A stretch of 64,000 bases of DNA. It comes from Dendrophyllia cribrosa. Its lineage: Eukaryota > Cnidaria > Anthozoa > Scleractinia > Dendrophylliidae. The notes beneath the pieces were generated by a model. That model was not told the DNA's origin. It searched no databases and saw nothing but the letters and a program-made list of their open reading frames with translations. The position numbers and the translations under genes are program-made. The DNA lies in assembly GCA_024195265.1 (NCBI GenBank), contig JAJLRJ010000013.1, forward strand, positions 6,602,762-6,666,761. Reading direction: 5' to 3'. Positions 45,819 through 56,748 of the stretch are shown one piece after another. Position 1 is the first letter of the stretch, and each line of letters starts with the position of its first letter.

Positions 45819-46514
45819 AAACCCACGTTTAATTAAGAACCTAGACAGTTTCCAAGTTAGACTAAACAGGTTCTTACATATTTGGTGTCTACTGAGAATT
45901 TAGGCTATTTAGGTTCTTAAATAGGTTTTTATTTTTTTAAGAGGGAAAGGTGCTTGCTGTTGGTCAAACAACTAGTCTATATGGGTGTAGTCCCTTCTTT
46001 ATATAGCCTCCTACGCAGAGTCGCAGACGTCCTTAGAGCTCGTCACGTGGGGAGGAAAGATTGCGTGACGAGCCCTTAGGACGTCTGCGTAGGAGGCTAT
46101 TCTTTATATGCATACCGTATTTACTCGAAAAAGCACCGCGGCGCTTATTAATTTTTTCGACTTGTCGATGCGGCACTTGTTCGGGGGCGGCGCTTATTCG
46201 AGTAAATACGGAGCGAGACATATGAGACTATATTCTAAGCAAATACGCACTCTGCTCTTGGTTCTCTATAATCAGTATATCACAATTTTTTATCCTTCGG
46301 TTTTGTGTACAGTCAGTATGACAAATATTTATCTTAAAATTGTAAGAGATTTTGTATAGTCTGATTGCTATATAAAGACAGTTTTCTAATAGCAACCTGT
46401 TTCAATTTTTAGTCTCAACAGGTTCTTATATAATGGAGGTTTAAATGCCAAAGTTTTAGCTTAATTACAGGTTCTTAATGCACTAGGTTCTTTTAACTGT
46501 GGGTTTTTACTGTA
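45811..46514. mobile_element. Inverted-repeat element whose end holds the upstream stop codon
   Basis: Left end TGCAATAAAAACCCACGTTT and right end CTGTGGGTTTTTACTGTA are inverted copies. Direct and inverted CTTAATTAAGAACCT-like and CAGGTTCTTA blocks recur inside. The TAA of the 319-aa protein (45816-45818) and an overlapping AATAAA (45814-45819) fall in the left end. A hairpin (46005-46098) and a MITE (46115-46211) are nested. A related element is at 55575-56116. Confidence 0.7.
46115..46211. mobile_element. MITE CCGTATTTACTCGAAAAAGC, related to 14742-14872
   Basis: Ends CCGTATTTACTCG and CGAGTAAATACGG, with GCACCGCGGCGC and GGGGCGGCGC inside. It is nested in the larger element at 45811-46514. 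Confidence 0.75.
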
Positions 46515-46874
46515 GCGAGGATACAACATAACGATTATTGTGGTCGATTTCATCGCTAATATCGATATAAAAAAGAAAATGACAATACTACAAACATTAT
46601 AATATAGGATGGAAGCTACATGCATTCCGATTGGTTGTCACAACCAATATGATTATAACATGTTAATTATAATTAAGGTGGGTAAGGATCTGATTAAACA
46701 GAGATATGTATTATTGCTTAAATTTCCTGCAAGAAGTTGCTAATATACAAAAGTGTATTTTACTGTTTTTGATGCGAGTTTTTGACAACACAACTTGAAC
46801 GTTTGTGCAAAGATAAAGCCATTTTGGCGTATAATTCTATGGTCAAACTCGCTGTGAAATAGGTCAAATAGCAT

Positions 46875-47815
46875 GCGTAGCTGGCGTCGAGGAAAGGGGG
46901 ATTGGGGAGAGAGGAAAGGACGCCAACAATAGACCTCTTTAGCTTGTATGTTTTGTTTTCCCAATGTTGGTTATGCGATGTTCTCAAGGGAATTTGTCCT
47001 TTGTCTTTTCATAAACTATGCATACATACGCACGTGAAGAAAACAAAATTTAAAAGAAACAGTTCTCTAGGGTAACATCACACGATCTACATTGGGAAAA
47101 CAAAACATACAAGCTAAAGAAGCCTATAAAGAACCCTCTTTTGTTCATTTCTGCGGAACCTGGCGGCCGCAAAATTCGCGCTGGGCGGTAAACATAGTAA
47201 ATTCCCACGTGAAGTCAGCCATGCGTAAAAGCGCGCGCCAGTTTATAATTGGTGAACGTATTGACAGTTGACATAATTCGATTACCATGAAATCGGTGGG
47301 CGTAATGCGAATACGGGAATCTTTGTTTACCATTTTTGCCTCATTAGCATATACACCTCGTTCTCTAACCTACCTGCAAAAAAATCAACTCTGAATATTG
47401 AAAGGGCAAAGCACAATTAGCTTTCTCTGAAAATTTGAGCCCGATATACTAGATACACTTCATGCAATGCTGTATTACAAACTCAAAATTTTACAAAGAA
47501 TGTATGGCTCATTAGCGCTTTTGCCACCCAACAATTTTTCAGTTTTTGATAGCAGATATTTCCTTATATATTGCATGAAAAAAGCAGAAAATTGCATAGA
47601 TTACTAAGTTTGACAAGCTCTTTCAAGTTTTGAAATCAATTCGTATTTAGCATGATGCCTTCTCTATGCAGATTCGTATGCTAGTGAAGCAAAATGTAAA
47701 CAATGACGTCAGCAAAGATTCCCCTATAGCCCGGTTTTATAGCAGGCGTTCCTGCTACCATCTCCTCCCCCCCCCCCCCCCCCCCCCCCCCTCCCCGCTT
47801 ACGCCTACCCACACA
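46875..47815. mobile_element. Second AGCCTGCG-type element with its own nested inserts
   Basis: Shares GGGGAGAGAGGAAAGGACG, TTCTGCGGA..GGCGGC..CAAAATTC and CGCTGGGCGGTAAACATAGT through TTGACAGTTGACATAATTCG with 15800-16240. Inserted here but not there are 46931-47127 (CTCTTTAGCTTGTATGTTTT and complement) and about 47311-47726 (GGGAATCTTTG and CAAAGATTCCC). A run of 25 C lies at 47767-47791. Confidence 0.65.
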
Positions 47816-48690
47816 GGTTACTGTGAGTAGATAAAGCTTTCTGAAATTCAATTCAAATTCAGTTCAAATTCTTAGTAAACAGTACCCTGGACGTTATTTG
47901 GGCGATCAGTATTTGTCATGTTAACGCCTTTTCTTGGAAGCTTTGCATTCCATTCAAGACCGCAACTCCGCAAACGAACATATACAATTTCCACAGGTTT
48001 GTTTACCTTTAGCAGCATCTCTGGAGACCAGCGGCAAATAAGAACCGATTATGCATGCAGTGACACTGTTTCAAACTAACTCTGACGAAGGCAACAGAGA
48101 GTTTGCCTAACATTTAGTTTCTTAAAAGTTTTTATAAGGTCATTTTAACACTTTTTTGATCAGTTTCAAAACGTTTTTAAGTTAATAGTACCCTGGTTGC
48201 TAGAGGCTTTTCTCGCGCTCACATTTCTCTCACATTACACGCCTCTTCACTCTCGGCTTCGCCGATAGTTTCCGGCCTTCGGCGGACGATTCTCACGAAA
48301 GCGCGCCGCGAGAGAACCTCTGGTACCCAAGGGTTAGTAAACGGTCAGGAAGAGCAAACATGTATTATATTATCGTAAATTATTTTAGGAATTTGAGGCC
48401 ACTCGAGAAATGTAGAAAGCACTCGCCTCCCGGTCTACCCTGGCCTCCAGTCCACCGCGGTCAAACGTCCGAGGCGTGTTTCGTTTTATTTAGTGGGATT
48501 TTATTTAATACTAGAGGTTACAGATTGTAATAATAATGCTGCGAGTAGATACTGGGCAGTATAATAAAACATAACGGAAACAGTAAATGTACATACAGAT
48601 TTTGATAATTTCATACATTTTATTTATTGGGTCAATTACCATCATCTGCGAATTACCATACCATTATAAGTAGTTCTTTGTGAAACACCG
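47816..48690. other. Intergenic DNA with one candidate MITE
   Basis: Around 48188-48331, AGTACCCTGG..AGAGGCTTTTCTCGCG on the left is matched by CGCGAGAGAACCTCTGGTACCC on the right. No gene is seen. Confidence 0.45.
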
Positions 48691-48693
48691 TTT

Positions 48694-48925
48694 AATCGGC
48701 AAACTCTGGCCCGGGACTCTGAGCACGTAACAACGCTGAAAAATTGCCTTCCCCATGAAATGTCACTATTAAAATCTTTCGTGACCTTGATGAATGCTCT
48801 TTGTGATCCATTGTTCAATCAGCAAACTCTGAGCACGTAACAACGCTGAAAAACTCATAAAAGAACATTGCCTTCCCCGTGAAACGTCACTAAATCGTTC
48901 GTGACTTTAATGAATGCTTCCAGCA
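48694..48925 (+). repeat. Tandem duplication of about 115 bp
   Basis: Two copies of GCAAACTCTG..GAGCACGTAACAACGCTGAA..TTGCCTTCCCC(A/G)TGAAA(T/C)GTCACT..TCGTGAC..TTAATGAATGCT. The first copy has an extra GCCCGGGACTCT; the second has an extra CTCATAAAAGAACA. Confidence 0.75.
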
Positions 48926-48956
48926 ACAAATAAGTTTGAATTTGGCATGATAGGTC

Positions 48957-49217
48957 ATGATACATTTGCAAATAGAAACACTTAAGCGAGCACGTGCTAT
49001 GGACGGCGAAAGACTCATCCAGAGCCAGGCGCATCTAAGTTATGATGACACCGCTGGACGTACGCTTGCTCAAAATTATCGTGACAAACAAAAATCGAGA
49101 CTGCTGCATAACATAAGGCGCAGGGAACCCAAGGAACCACAGGCAAACCAAAGATTAGTGTGCTACTCGCCTGGGAGCTCGCAGCAATTAAATGGAAATA
49201 TTGGCAAGGATGTATAA
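48957..49217 (+). CDS. Possible small coding segment (86 aa), unrecognised
   Basis: ATG 48957 to TAA 49217. The predicted product is hydrophilic and Arg/Gln-rich (RARAMDGERL, YDDTAGRTLA, RRREPKEPQ-like). It has a more even base composition than its surroundings, which is why I list it. There is no signal peptide, no membrane segment and no domain I know. It may be a terminal exon of an unseen gene, or chance. Confidence 0.22.
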   Translation: MIHLQIETLKRARAMDGERLIQSQAHLSYDDTAGRTLAQNYRDKQKSRLLHNIRRREPKEPQANQRLVCYSPGSSQQLNGNIGKDV

Positions 49218-50331
49218 AAAAATTAGTTGACGTAACTATCTTTTAATTTTTCTCAAAATGATGAGCTTTTTCCGTTGAAAACTGGCCAAAACTCTTTGCA
49301 TCTGATCAAAATTATGTTGGCAAATGGCGCCGACAATTTTGCAGCTCACAGTTTTTAAACGCTTAGAACTTTTTTGGTAAACTTTCAAAACGTTTGGTAA
49401 ATTGACAGTGTATTGGCAATATATTAAACTTTAAACAGTGAAAATGACAAACTTAACTTTTAAGTACTTTGCTCAACTTTTGCAAATTTCTCTCGTTTGA
49501 CCTCGGTTAAGGTCTACCCTGGCCTCCAGAGGCCCATTCTCTTAATATCAAGAGCAACCTCGTCCCTAGGGCCTTCTCTGCTTTTAAATGGCGGGTTCTA
49601 CGCAAGGCCCGCCATTTTGAAAGCGGAAGGTCCTAGGGATGCGATTGTATCAAGAGCTTCTTCCAAAGTTCTCGTGTTCTTTGCTGGACTTTTTCCCCGC
49701 CATTTTGTAAGATGGTCTCGTCCTGTTTTCCATCACCTGGAAAATGCTGTATTCCAGTCTCAACTTACCATAGGGTATAGTAATTTTCCCCCACCCCTCT
49801 CCGGCTTTCTCCCGGGCCCCGCCCTCCGAGCAGTATTCCGCAGCGGGTCAGAAGTTCAAACAATGCCAGTATTTTTTCGGCAAATTTATTACAAAATGAT
49901 TTCACGTACATGGTACAGCCAACTAAATTAATTCCCGGACAAATCTTAATCAGACATGTTGCTAGTCGTAGGTATTCCCAGGTATTCGTTCGCCATAGAA
50001 CACAACCAACTCTCTAATTACATTATAAATACTATACTTGCAGATTCAGTTTTTATCTTCTAATTCAATCCGAAGAAACTGGGACCTGCATAGACAAAAC
50101 ATAAATATTTCTGAGAATAACAAAATATAAATAATAATGAAAATAATAGTAATGATTGTAATAATTCATGATAGTAATAATGTTTTTTTATGAAAACTAT
50201 TCATAAAAGACAACATATGAATTCGTTAAATCATGACTTAAAACCTTTCCTAACTACCGTAAATCTTCTGTTAAGCCACCCAGAGGCTTATTTATTTCAA
50301 GAGCTTCTGAGGGGGTGGGGCTAAATGGACC
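49218..50331. other. Intergenic DNA with one short MITE
   Basis: 49555-49647 has ends GCAACCTCGTCCCTAGGGCC and GGTCCTAGGGATGCGATTG, related to the element at 36335-36542. The 144-residue frame at 49497-49931 runs through it and is not a gene. Confidence 0.5.
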
Positions 50332-50536
50332 GGGGGGGGGGGGGGGGGGGGGGGACTTATTAATTTAGCGAAACGCCAGCAGTTCTCCACTCATTTTTTT
50401 AACTCATAAATTTCAATGCTTGGATTGATCAAGAAAGTGCTATGCATTCATGATCATCGTACAAATACCGGTAAAATTCCACCCAAAGTTCGCGAGTAAT
50501 GTATGTAAATTTACGGATTGGTATTGATAGAAACTG

Positions 50537-50568
<32 letters not shown>

Positions 50569-50657
50569 GGTAAACAAGCGGCGACGAATCCTGAATAGAA
50601 AAACTAAGGTCTTATTTGGTTTGGGGTTTCCTCGACACAAATATTCGACGAAGTATT
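50332..50657. repeat. 23-G tract and ATT microsatellite
   Basis: G run 50332-50354 and ATT repeats at about 50538-50568. No matching inverted end was found for this G tract. Confidence 0.6.
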
Positions 50658-50807
50658 GATCGTACAGTAAAGGAATATATTTTTCTAACCGATTAATTTC
50701 GAACAGCACGGCCGTTCTTCATCAGGGTATAACCGTACTGTTATTTTGAACGGCTGTGCTGTTCGAAATTAATCGGTTAGAAAAATATATTCCTTTACTG
50801 TACGATC
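50658..50807. mobile_element. Palindromic MITE, GATCGTACAGTAAAGG ends
   Basis: 150 bp with inverted arms of about 60 bp: GATCGTACAGTAAAGGAATA, TTTTCTAACCGATTAATTTC and exact complements. Confidence 0.9.
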
Positions 50808-51109
50808 AGCCTTTCATTTCATTTGTTTCTAATTAATTTCGCTGATCAGATCTTTTCCAGGGATGCAGTATTTCGAATTTGTCGAGTGGTCCTTTCATTA
50901 TATTCCCGATCACCTCAACGGGTATTGTAAACGAGGCGGCTTCTAGGTGATACACACTTGTCAGAAAGAATTGGTGCCTCTTCGGGGTGAAGAAAAATGT
51001 GAGCCACACCCAACAGAAGAAGACTCCAGTTGCCTCCATATATGTTAACCTTCGAGTGTTTAAAAAAAAATAATAAAATTCAGGGGGGACGTATCTATCC
51101 TTTGTGCAA

Positions 51110-51510
51110 GGGGGGGGGGGGGGGTACTCAACAAAGTTTAGTACGGGGATGCTCTGCCCCAAGGTCCAAACCCTTACCCTTTCATATACCGTTTTTGACA
51201 GAAAAGGTACCCCTTTCATATACCTTTCATTGAAAATGGTACCCCATTCATATAGCCTTTACCTGCGTCTGTTTGATATATTTTAAAAGGCGCTTTTTAT
51301 AATACTTAAATGGCAGTTTTTCCTACCCTTTATTATACTTCAACTCGTGTTTGCCCTACACTTTCCTAAACTTCATGAAATCCCTACCCTTTCATATACT
51401 TCAACTTGTGAAATCTCTACCCTTTCATATACCTCCAGCCTCAAAAAGGTACCCTTTTGGGCGGAGCATCCCCGTATAGCCTATTATAGGGAGTACCCCC
51501 CTCCCCCGAG
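51110..51510. mobile_element. G/C-tract-bounded element 4
   Basis: Begins with 15 G (51110-51124) and TACTCAACAAAGTTTAGTAC, and ends GGCGGAGCATCCCCGTATAG..GGGAGTACCCCCCTCCCC. The same subfamily as 41317-41714, with the same ACCCCTTTCATATACC internal repeats. Confidence 0.8.
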
Positions 51511-51956
51511 GGGGGCTTTTTTACACTGGCATTCAAAAAGGACGTGCATGTCACATTCAGGAAGGAAACATTTTCTTGAAGTGAAGTGTCATCTACGTAA
51601 AATAACACCAACTTCCCGTTTCACGTTTTCATATTGAAATAGTCTCCGGTCTTTCTCGATTTTTAACTCGTGAAAACGCGAAGCAGTAGAACGAGTTGCA
51701 GCATTAAAGGGATAAATTTCACTCGATCAGCTGCAAATGTAATGTAATGGTCAGCTACCTTACCCATGTGGACGGCGTTGGAAGGGAGGGGAAGGTGATG
51801 AGTTGGATGCAATGGGTGGGGGTCGGTGAAGTAAAACGCCTAGAAGAGGGAAGGATCCGAAGGTGTGCAGAATCTCTTATTTAGAGTGTTTCGTATTTAC
51901 ATGTTGGCTCACAGGAGCCTTTGATTCAGTGGAAGGGTTTTGTTTCAATTCTTAAT

Positions 51957-52353
51957 AAAGGGATGGTCTCACGGTTCGGCGCATGTGCACAGATTAAATT
52001 GCTTTATTCGCTTGCTTACCATCAGTTAAAAAACCACTCACATTTACTTCAATAATCACATACTAGAATTAGTCCAAACAAAGCGAAGGATGACCAAAAT
52101 TCACAGAACATTTCAACGGATTACACCGACAAAGTCAACACTGAATAAAACCTTTGACCCGAAGGATTTATTCTACGCTCTGGTGACTTTTATGGCGCAT
52201 ATTGGTATGTATAATCATCCATTCATTTAGCGCAATTTTCACGGGCAAATTTCCCGCCAGAGTTATCTACTCGCTTCCGATTGGTCTAAACAATGAAATT
52301 AAATTGGTTACGTCATAGCTTGCACATGCGCCGAACCGTGAAACCCTCCCTTT
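51957..52353. mobile_element. MITE with AAAGGGATGGTCTCACGGTTC ends
   Basis: Ends TAAAGGGATGGTCTCACGGT..GCGCATGTGCA and TGCACATGCGCCGAACCGTG..CCCTCCCTTTA are inverted. The interior is non-coding. Confidence 0.8.
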
Positions 52354-52436
52354 AAACTTCCGAGAGAAGGGGTGGTGGGGGAGGACTCCAGAACCCTGGG
52401 ACCCCTTCCCTATGTACACCCCTTAACTATACCTAC

Positions 52437-52658
52437 CAACTCGGAATTTCTTCTAAGACTGTGGCGTCTTTTTTCCAGAGCTGCCTTTTCTATTTGACTA
52501 ACTGGCCCATCATCCACCTTACTCAATACTGTAACCTGCGTTTCCCAGCTAACCAACTCGCCAGATTTGCTCTCTCTTCGCAGCTTGTAGTGTGTTATCG
52601 AACTCAGTCTTCGTTCTTTTCTCTTGCTGCCTGTGATTAAATCCATGCACATAATTCC
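52437..52658 (-). CDS. Candidate internal or first exon, unrecognised
   Basis: A 222-bp minus-strand segment between AAAGTCAG and donor TTG|GTAGGT, open in phase 0 at both ends (74 codons). It could instead begin at an internal ATG (52652, MCMDLITG). The product is polar, with SKRKERRLSS, RRHSLRRNS (basic, protein kinase A-like Ser sites) and a balanced WETQVTVLSKVDDG stretch that looks like real coding sequence. The acceptor has a weak pyrimidine tract. It could belong to the minus-strand gene whose first exon is at 62381-62741, but the phases (1 versus 0) require an exon in between. Confidence 0.35.
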
Positions 52659-52765
52659 CTGACTTTCACTCCAAAAAATGGCCAACATCAAAATTCAAGA
52701 AAAATACCCAATTTAATATATTGATATTTTTGTAAAACATATAAAAACAGTACCATTAGAAATTG

Positions 52766-52997
52766 TCCTTTTTACAGTTGTGTGCTTGGTGACCTTGTCT
52801 TTGAGTGGAAGCGAGGCTGGAGGTGACCTTGCTTTGATACAGACCTTGGAGCTTTTCAGATGTAAATTTAGCTAGTTAGCATGAGAAAAGCATTATTAAC
52901 ATATGAAAGGCAGAAAGGTTTGTATCAAAGCAAGGTCACCTCCAGCCTCGCTTCCACTCAAAGGCAAAGTCACCAAGCACACAACTGTAAAAAGGAC
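52766..52997. mobile_element. Palindromic MITE, TCCTTTTTACAGTTGTGTGC ends
   Basis: 232 bp with nearly perfect arms of about 80 bp (GTGTGCTTGGTGACCTTG, GAAGCGAGGCTGGAGGTGAC and complements). Confidence 0.9.
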
Positions 52998-53340
52998 TAT
53001 TGCTGTTCAATAAATAGAAGCTACTCTGCGCTCTGCGCTCGGTGAAGACTGGCACCAAGCATACAAGGCACGTGACCTTAACACGTGACCAAACCGTAGG
53101 TGTTCGCCATCTTAAAAAACAAGCGGGAGCAAATCTACGGGCAAGCCGCTTACTGAACGCTAAACGCTGAACAATTTGTTTAAGTTTAAATTAGTTCATG
53201 TTTAGTAAATTCTTTGTGCTGGTTATTTGCTGATTGGAGTTTTCTTTGAGGATTCATAGTAAGTTACGCTGAACTTTGCGTTTTGTCAACTATCACGCGA
53301 TAGAAATCTCAAGCTCATAATCTAATTTTTATAAATATAA

Positions 53341-53625
53341 TAGAGCAGTTTTCAATTGAGTGTCGTAAAACCAAAACAAAAGTAATTACTCTGACCAATC
53401 ACAGCAGTCGTAAACAATCCAATGAACTAATCAGAGCTCGAAGCAATTACATGTCGGCGGCGCCAAGCGCGGGAAAACGCGTGCGAGCAAGTCACGATTG
53501 GTTTTGGTTTTACTTCTGATTGGTCGAGAAAGTGGCGCGAAATTTTTCAGCCAATCGCAAAGCGTAGCAATGCAAAACCAAAGCAATTGTGTAATTACTT
53601 TTGACACTCAATTGAAAACTGCCTA
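53341..53625. mobile_element. MITE AGAGCAGTTTTCAATTGAGT, copy 2
   Basis: Inverted copy of the element at 12003-12286, with the same length class and most sites shared (TGGTCGAGAAAGTGGCGCGA, GCGGGAAAACGCGTGCGAGC). Confidence 0.85.
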
Positions 53626-54599
53626 ATAGTATAAATATAATACACGTAGTAATCTTAGATAGAGTGCATTCGACTTATTTGAGGCCACTAATTGCAGAAA
53701 CGTTGTCAAAGAAAATACAAAACACCTAATAGAAATTATTACCTTATTGATATTCACAGAGGATGCACTGAAGAAGAGAAATTGTAAAGAAATAAAGAAA
53801 CCATTCATTCCTGAGATGATGATGATGATAACTTTATTTCTGTGTCAAGGTAAAAAGACTAGCCGAAGAGAAAAAAAAATCCTTCTACTAATAGGGGACA
53901 CAAAAAAATAAGTGAAGTTAATTTTTAATTTTTATTACACCTAATTGCAATAACGTTGTCAAACAAAAATGAAAAATATAAAAACAAAAAAATGAAAAAA
54001 GCCAAATAGGAATTAATTAGCTTAATCATCATAGCGCGCGACACGCGGCACGATTAAGCGTGCAGCGGCTATTGTTATTTGAAATCGACCTAGGTAACAG
54101 TTGAAATCACATGGTAACCGTCCATGTTGGAAATATGTTGCTACCCGGTTGATGTCATTCTCTGAGAATAACTGTAACATGTGCACAGTTCCACTACGAA
54201 AAAGGAAAAGTGCAAAAACCTGTTCTTAAACATAGTTCTTGAGCATGCTTTGAGAATTATTAAAATCCGGCGAGAATGTACTTTGTATGTCTAATTAATT
54301 CCTATTGGCTTTTTTCATTTATCTAATATAATTTGTTTGAGGGAAATATCTGTTAAAAGGTCATGCATGCGAAAGGATACCTCTACGAATATTATTAAAA
54401 AATTAATTATTATTTGGTATTTTCTATGACAAGTTTTCTGCAATTATACATATACCAATTCCAAATGCCATGTACATAGTTAGTATAATGTTGGCTTTTA
54501 GAACAGTTTGCAATTATTGTTTTTAGTATTTTTCACAAGTGTGGTAAAAGGTAAATATGGTGAACTCTCCCTAAGCCGAACACGCTCGGGACTAGCCCT
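53626..54599. other. Intergenic DNA, retroelement-tail-like repeat
   Basis: GATGATGATGATGATAACTT followed by TATTTCTGTGTCAAGG at 53815-53850 resembles an antisense non-LTR tail. The rest is AT-rich. No gene is seen. Confidence 0.4.
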
Positions 54600-54749
54600 A
54601 GTTGCCACGCAGCTCTTTAGAACCTCTAATTTCATTGGCCCTGGATATAACGCAGCTCTATTGTTTTCAGGGCGAGTGTCCATTGTTGTGTTGTTTGTTC
54701 TATTGTTTCCTCAGCCAATCGAAGAAAGCCTTGTAAGAACTGCGTACCG
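54600..54749. mobile_element. Intact GCAGCTCTTTAGAACC repeat
   Basis: An uninterrupted copy of the sequence split at 39839-40129, ending AGCCTTGTAAGAACTGCGTA. Related reverse copies are at about 14050-14330. Confidence 0.65.
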
Positions 54750-54940
54750 CTGGTCCTAAGCGTCTCACTTTTATAAAGACGGTGTAGTTACGTTTAAAAA
54801 CAAGTGAAATTCGGTGCGACCAGAGTAAGGTACGATTTTCCTTTTTACGTCATAAAAAGAAAATTCAAAAGGACACGAAGTTACTGTATTTCATGATGTT
54901 ACTGTATTGTGACGTAATTTTAAATGGCACCAAAGGTTCT

Positions 54941-55244
54941 TGTGGAGGTGCGGTGGTCTAGTGGTTAGCGCGTCGGACTTTCAACCTGAAGGTCGGTGGT
55001 TCGAACCTGGTCTCTGCCGTCGTGTTGTTTTCTTAGATAAGAAACTTTACTCCACGTTGTCTCTCTCCACCCAGGTGTATAAATGGGTACCAGTGACATA
55101 ATACTGGGGGTAACCCTGCATGGACTAGCATCCCATCCAGGGGGGAGTAGCAATATTCCTAGTTGCTTCATGCTTCAGAAACCGGGTTAAGCTCCGGCCG
55201 AGTGGGCCATCCGTGGCTCATGTGCGACTTTACCTTTCACCTTT
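54941..55244 (+). mobile_element. tRNA-derived SINE with target-site duplication
   Basis: The head is tRNA-like, with A box TGGTCTAGTGGTTA (54954-54967) and B box GGTTCGAACC (54998-55007). The body runs through AGCTCCGGCCGAGTGGGCCA to a CTTTACCTTTCACC tail. It is flanked by ACCAAAGGTTCT (54929-54940) and ACCGAAGGTTCT (55245-55256), a 12-bp duplication with one mismatch. The flanks resemble an uninterrupted paralogue at about 55357-55435. It would be transcribed by RNA polymerase III. Confidence 0.85.
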
Positions 55245-55574
55245 ACCGAAGGTTCTAAAGCGAAGACGAACCAACGAAAACTCCTTGAAGTGATACCATT
55301 GCGTTCACAGGACACCCACGAGATTACAGAGATCCCACCGATTGCGCCGATTGCGACGTAATTCTAAATGGCGCCGAAAGTTCTAATTGCGTTCTAATTG
55401 AAAGAAGAACCAACGAAAAATCCTTGATTATAGATGGGTTTTTTTTCAACAACACAGTAATCTATCTTTGCGCCATAGTTTTAGCGTAACAACGGATTTA
55501 TCCTCTTGAGATAAAAAAGTTTTAAAAGGGGATTTTATCACAGAAAAAAGTTATTGCTGTCTTACCCTGAGAAA

Positions 55575-56116
55575 TACAGTAAAAACTCGCACAAAAGAAC
55601 CCGTGATTTTCTGTGACAAGCTGAAATAGTTCTTATATATCGGATGAGTAGTGAAAAATCACGCTGATCATGTTCTTTAACAGATTCAAGTTACTTATAA
55701 CGGGAAAACAATTATTTCTGATGTGGTGTATGTACTTAAAATTTGTTTTAATAAGTGAATTATTGACCCTGACAGGTCTAATAATCACACTAAACATTAA
55801 TAAACCAACTGTATAAAAGCTTTTGTACTCTACTGTGTGTTTCCATGGCCCTTGAAGCACACTTGGGTCTGCACCAGTGTAGCCTGTGATAGCCGTTTCC
55901 TCCCCTCAGATTTTCTTCTGAGGGGAGGAGGCGTCTGTCACAGGCTACACCAGTATTTTCTGAGTTTTAGTACTTTTTCGAATAAGAATCTGCTCGCTTC
56001 ATCATTTGTCAGGCTGAAGTGGTTCTTATATATTGGGTGCTTTAGTTAATTGGTTAAATAAATTTTAGCCTGGAGGTTCTTATTCCGCAGTTTCTTTTAT
56101 GCAAGTTTTTACTGTA
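55575..56116. mobile_element. Inverted-repeat element TACAGTAAAAACTCGCA
   Basis: Ends TACAGTAAAAACTCGCAC and GCAAGTTTTTACTGTA, with GGTTCTTATATAT blocks inside, related to 45811-46514. A hairpin insert at 55879-55948 (TAGCCTGTGATAGCC and GTCACAGGCTA around GAGGGGAGGA) is nested. Confidence 0.75.
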
Positions 56117-56279
56117 TGACAAGCAAAAGCTTATATAAGGGGAAAACAATTATAAGGGGAAAACAGTTATTTCTGATCTGGTGTATGTACTTAAAATTTG
56201 TTGTTAAAGGATGTTGTTGTTGTTGAGCTATTCAGAAAGCCCTATAGTCATCTAAAAAAATTAAATAATAGGCTTTGCT

Positions 56280-56748
56280 TCGTGGCCGCGAAATTTCGTC
56301 TGCCTGAACTTTCGCCTGTGCGATATTTAACCTAGCAAAATGTCGCCGCCGTTATGGCGAAATTTCGTTTCGGCTAGGCGAAATGTCGCCGGAATTTCGG
56401 CGATATTTCGTTTGACTTTAAGTGTCGCCGACATTTTGGCGAAATATCGTTCCGAAATTTCGGCGAAAGTTCGGCGATATTTCGCCAGAACAATAGGCGA
56501 ACTTCGGCGAAGTTCGTTTTCATGACTTTTTCACAATACTGTACGTCGAGTTTTCTTTAGTAAAATGTCGCCTCAAACTTTCGTAACATCGGAAAATTTA
56601 ACGCCTTTTGTTTCCGAAAGGGATAAAAAGTGTTCGGAAAATGTTCGGAAGATGTTCGGAAGCTGTTCGGCTTTTTTTTAGTAAAATGTCGCCTCAAACT
56701 TTCGTAACATCGGAAAATTTAACGCCTTTTGTTTTCAGATGCCTTTCC
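56280..56748. repeat. TTTCGGCGAAA-rich tract and direct repeats
   Basis: About 56290-56520 consists of degenerate, partly palindromic GGCGAAATTTCG/CGAAATTTCGGCG units. After it, TAAAATGTCGCCTCAAACTT..CGCCTTTTGTTT occurs twice (about 56559-56612 and 56681-56733), separated by TGTTCGGAA repeats. Confidence 0.7.

Noticed and set aside
54947..55020. A functional tRNA gene
   Set aside because: A and B boxes are good, but the segment continues into a SINE body with target-site duplication, and a closed cloverleaf acceptor stem is not evident.
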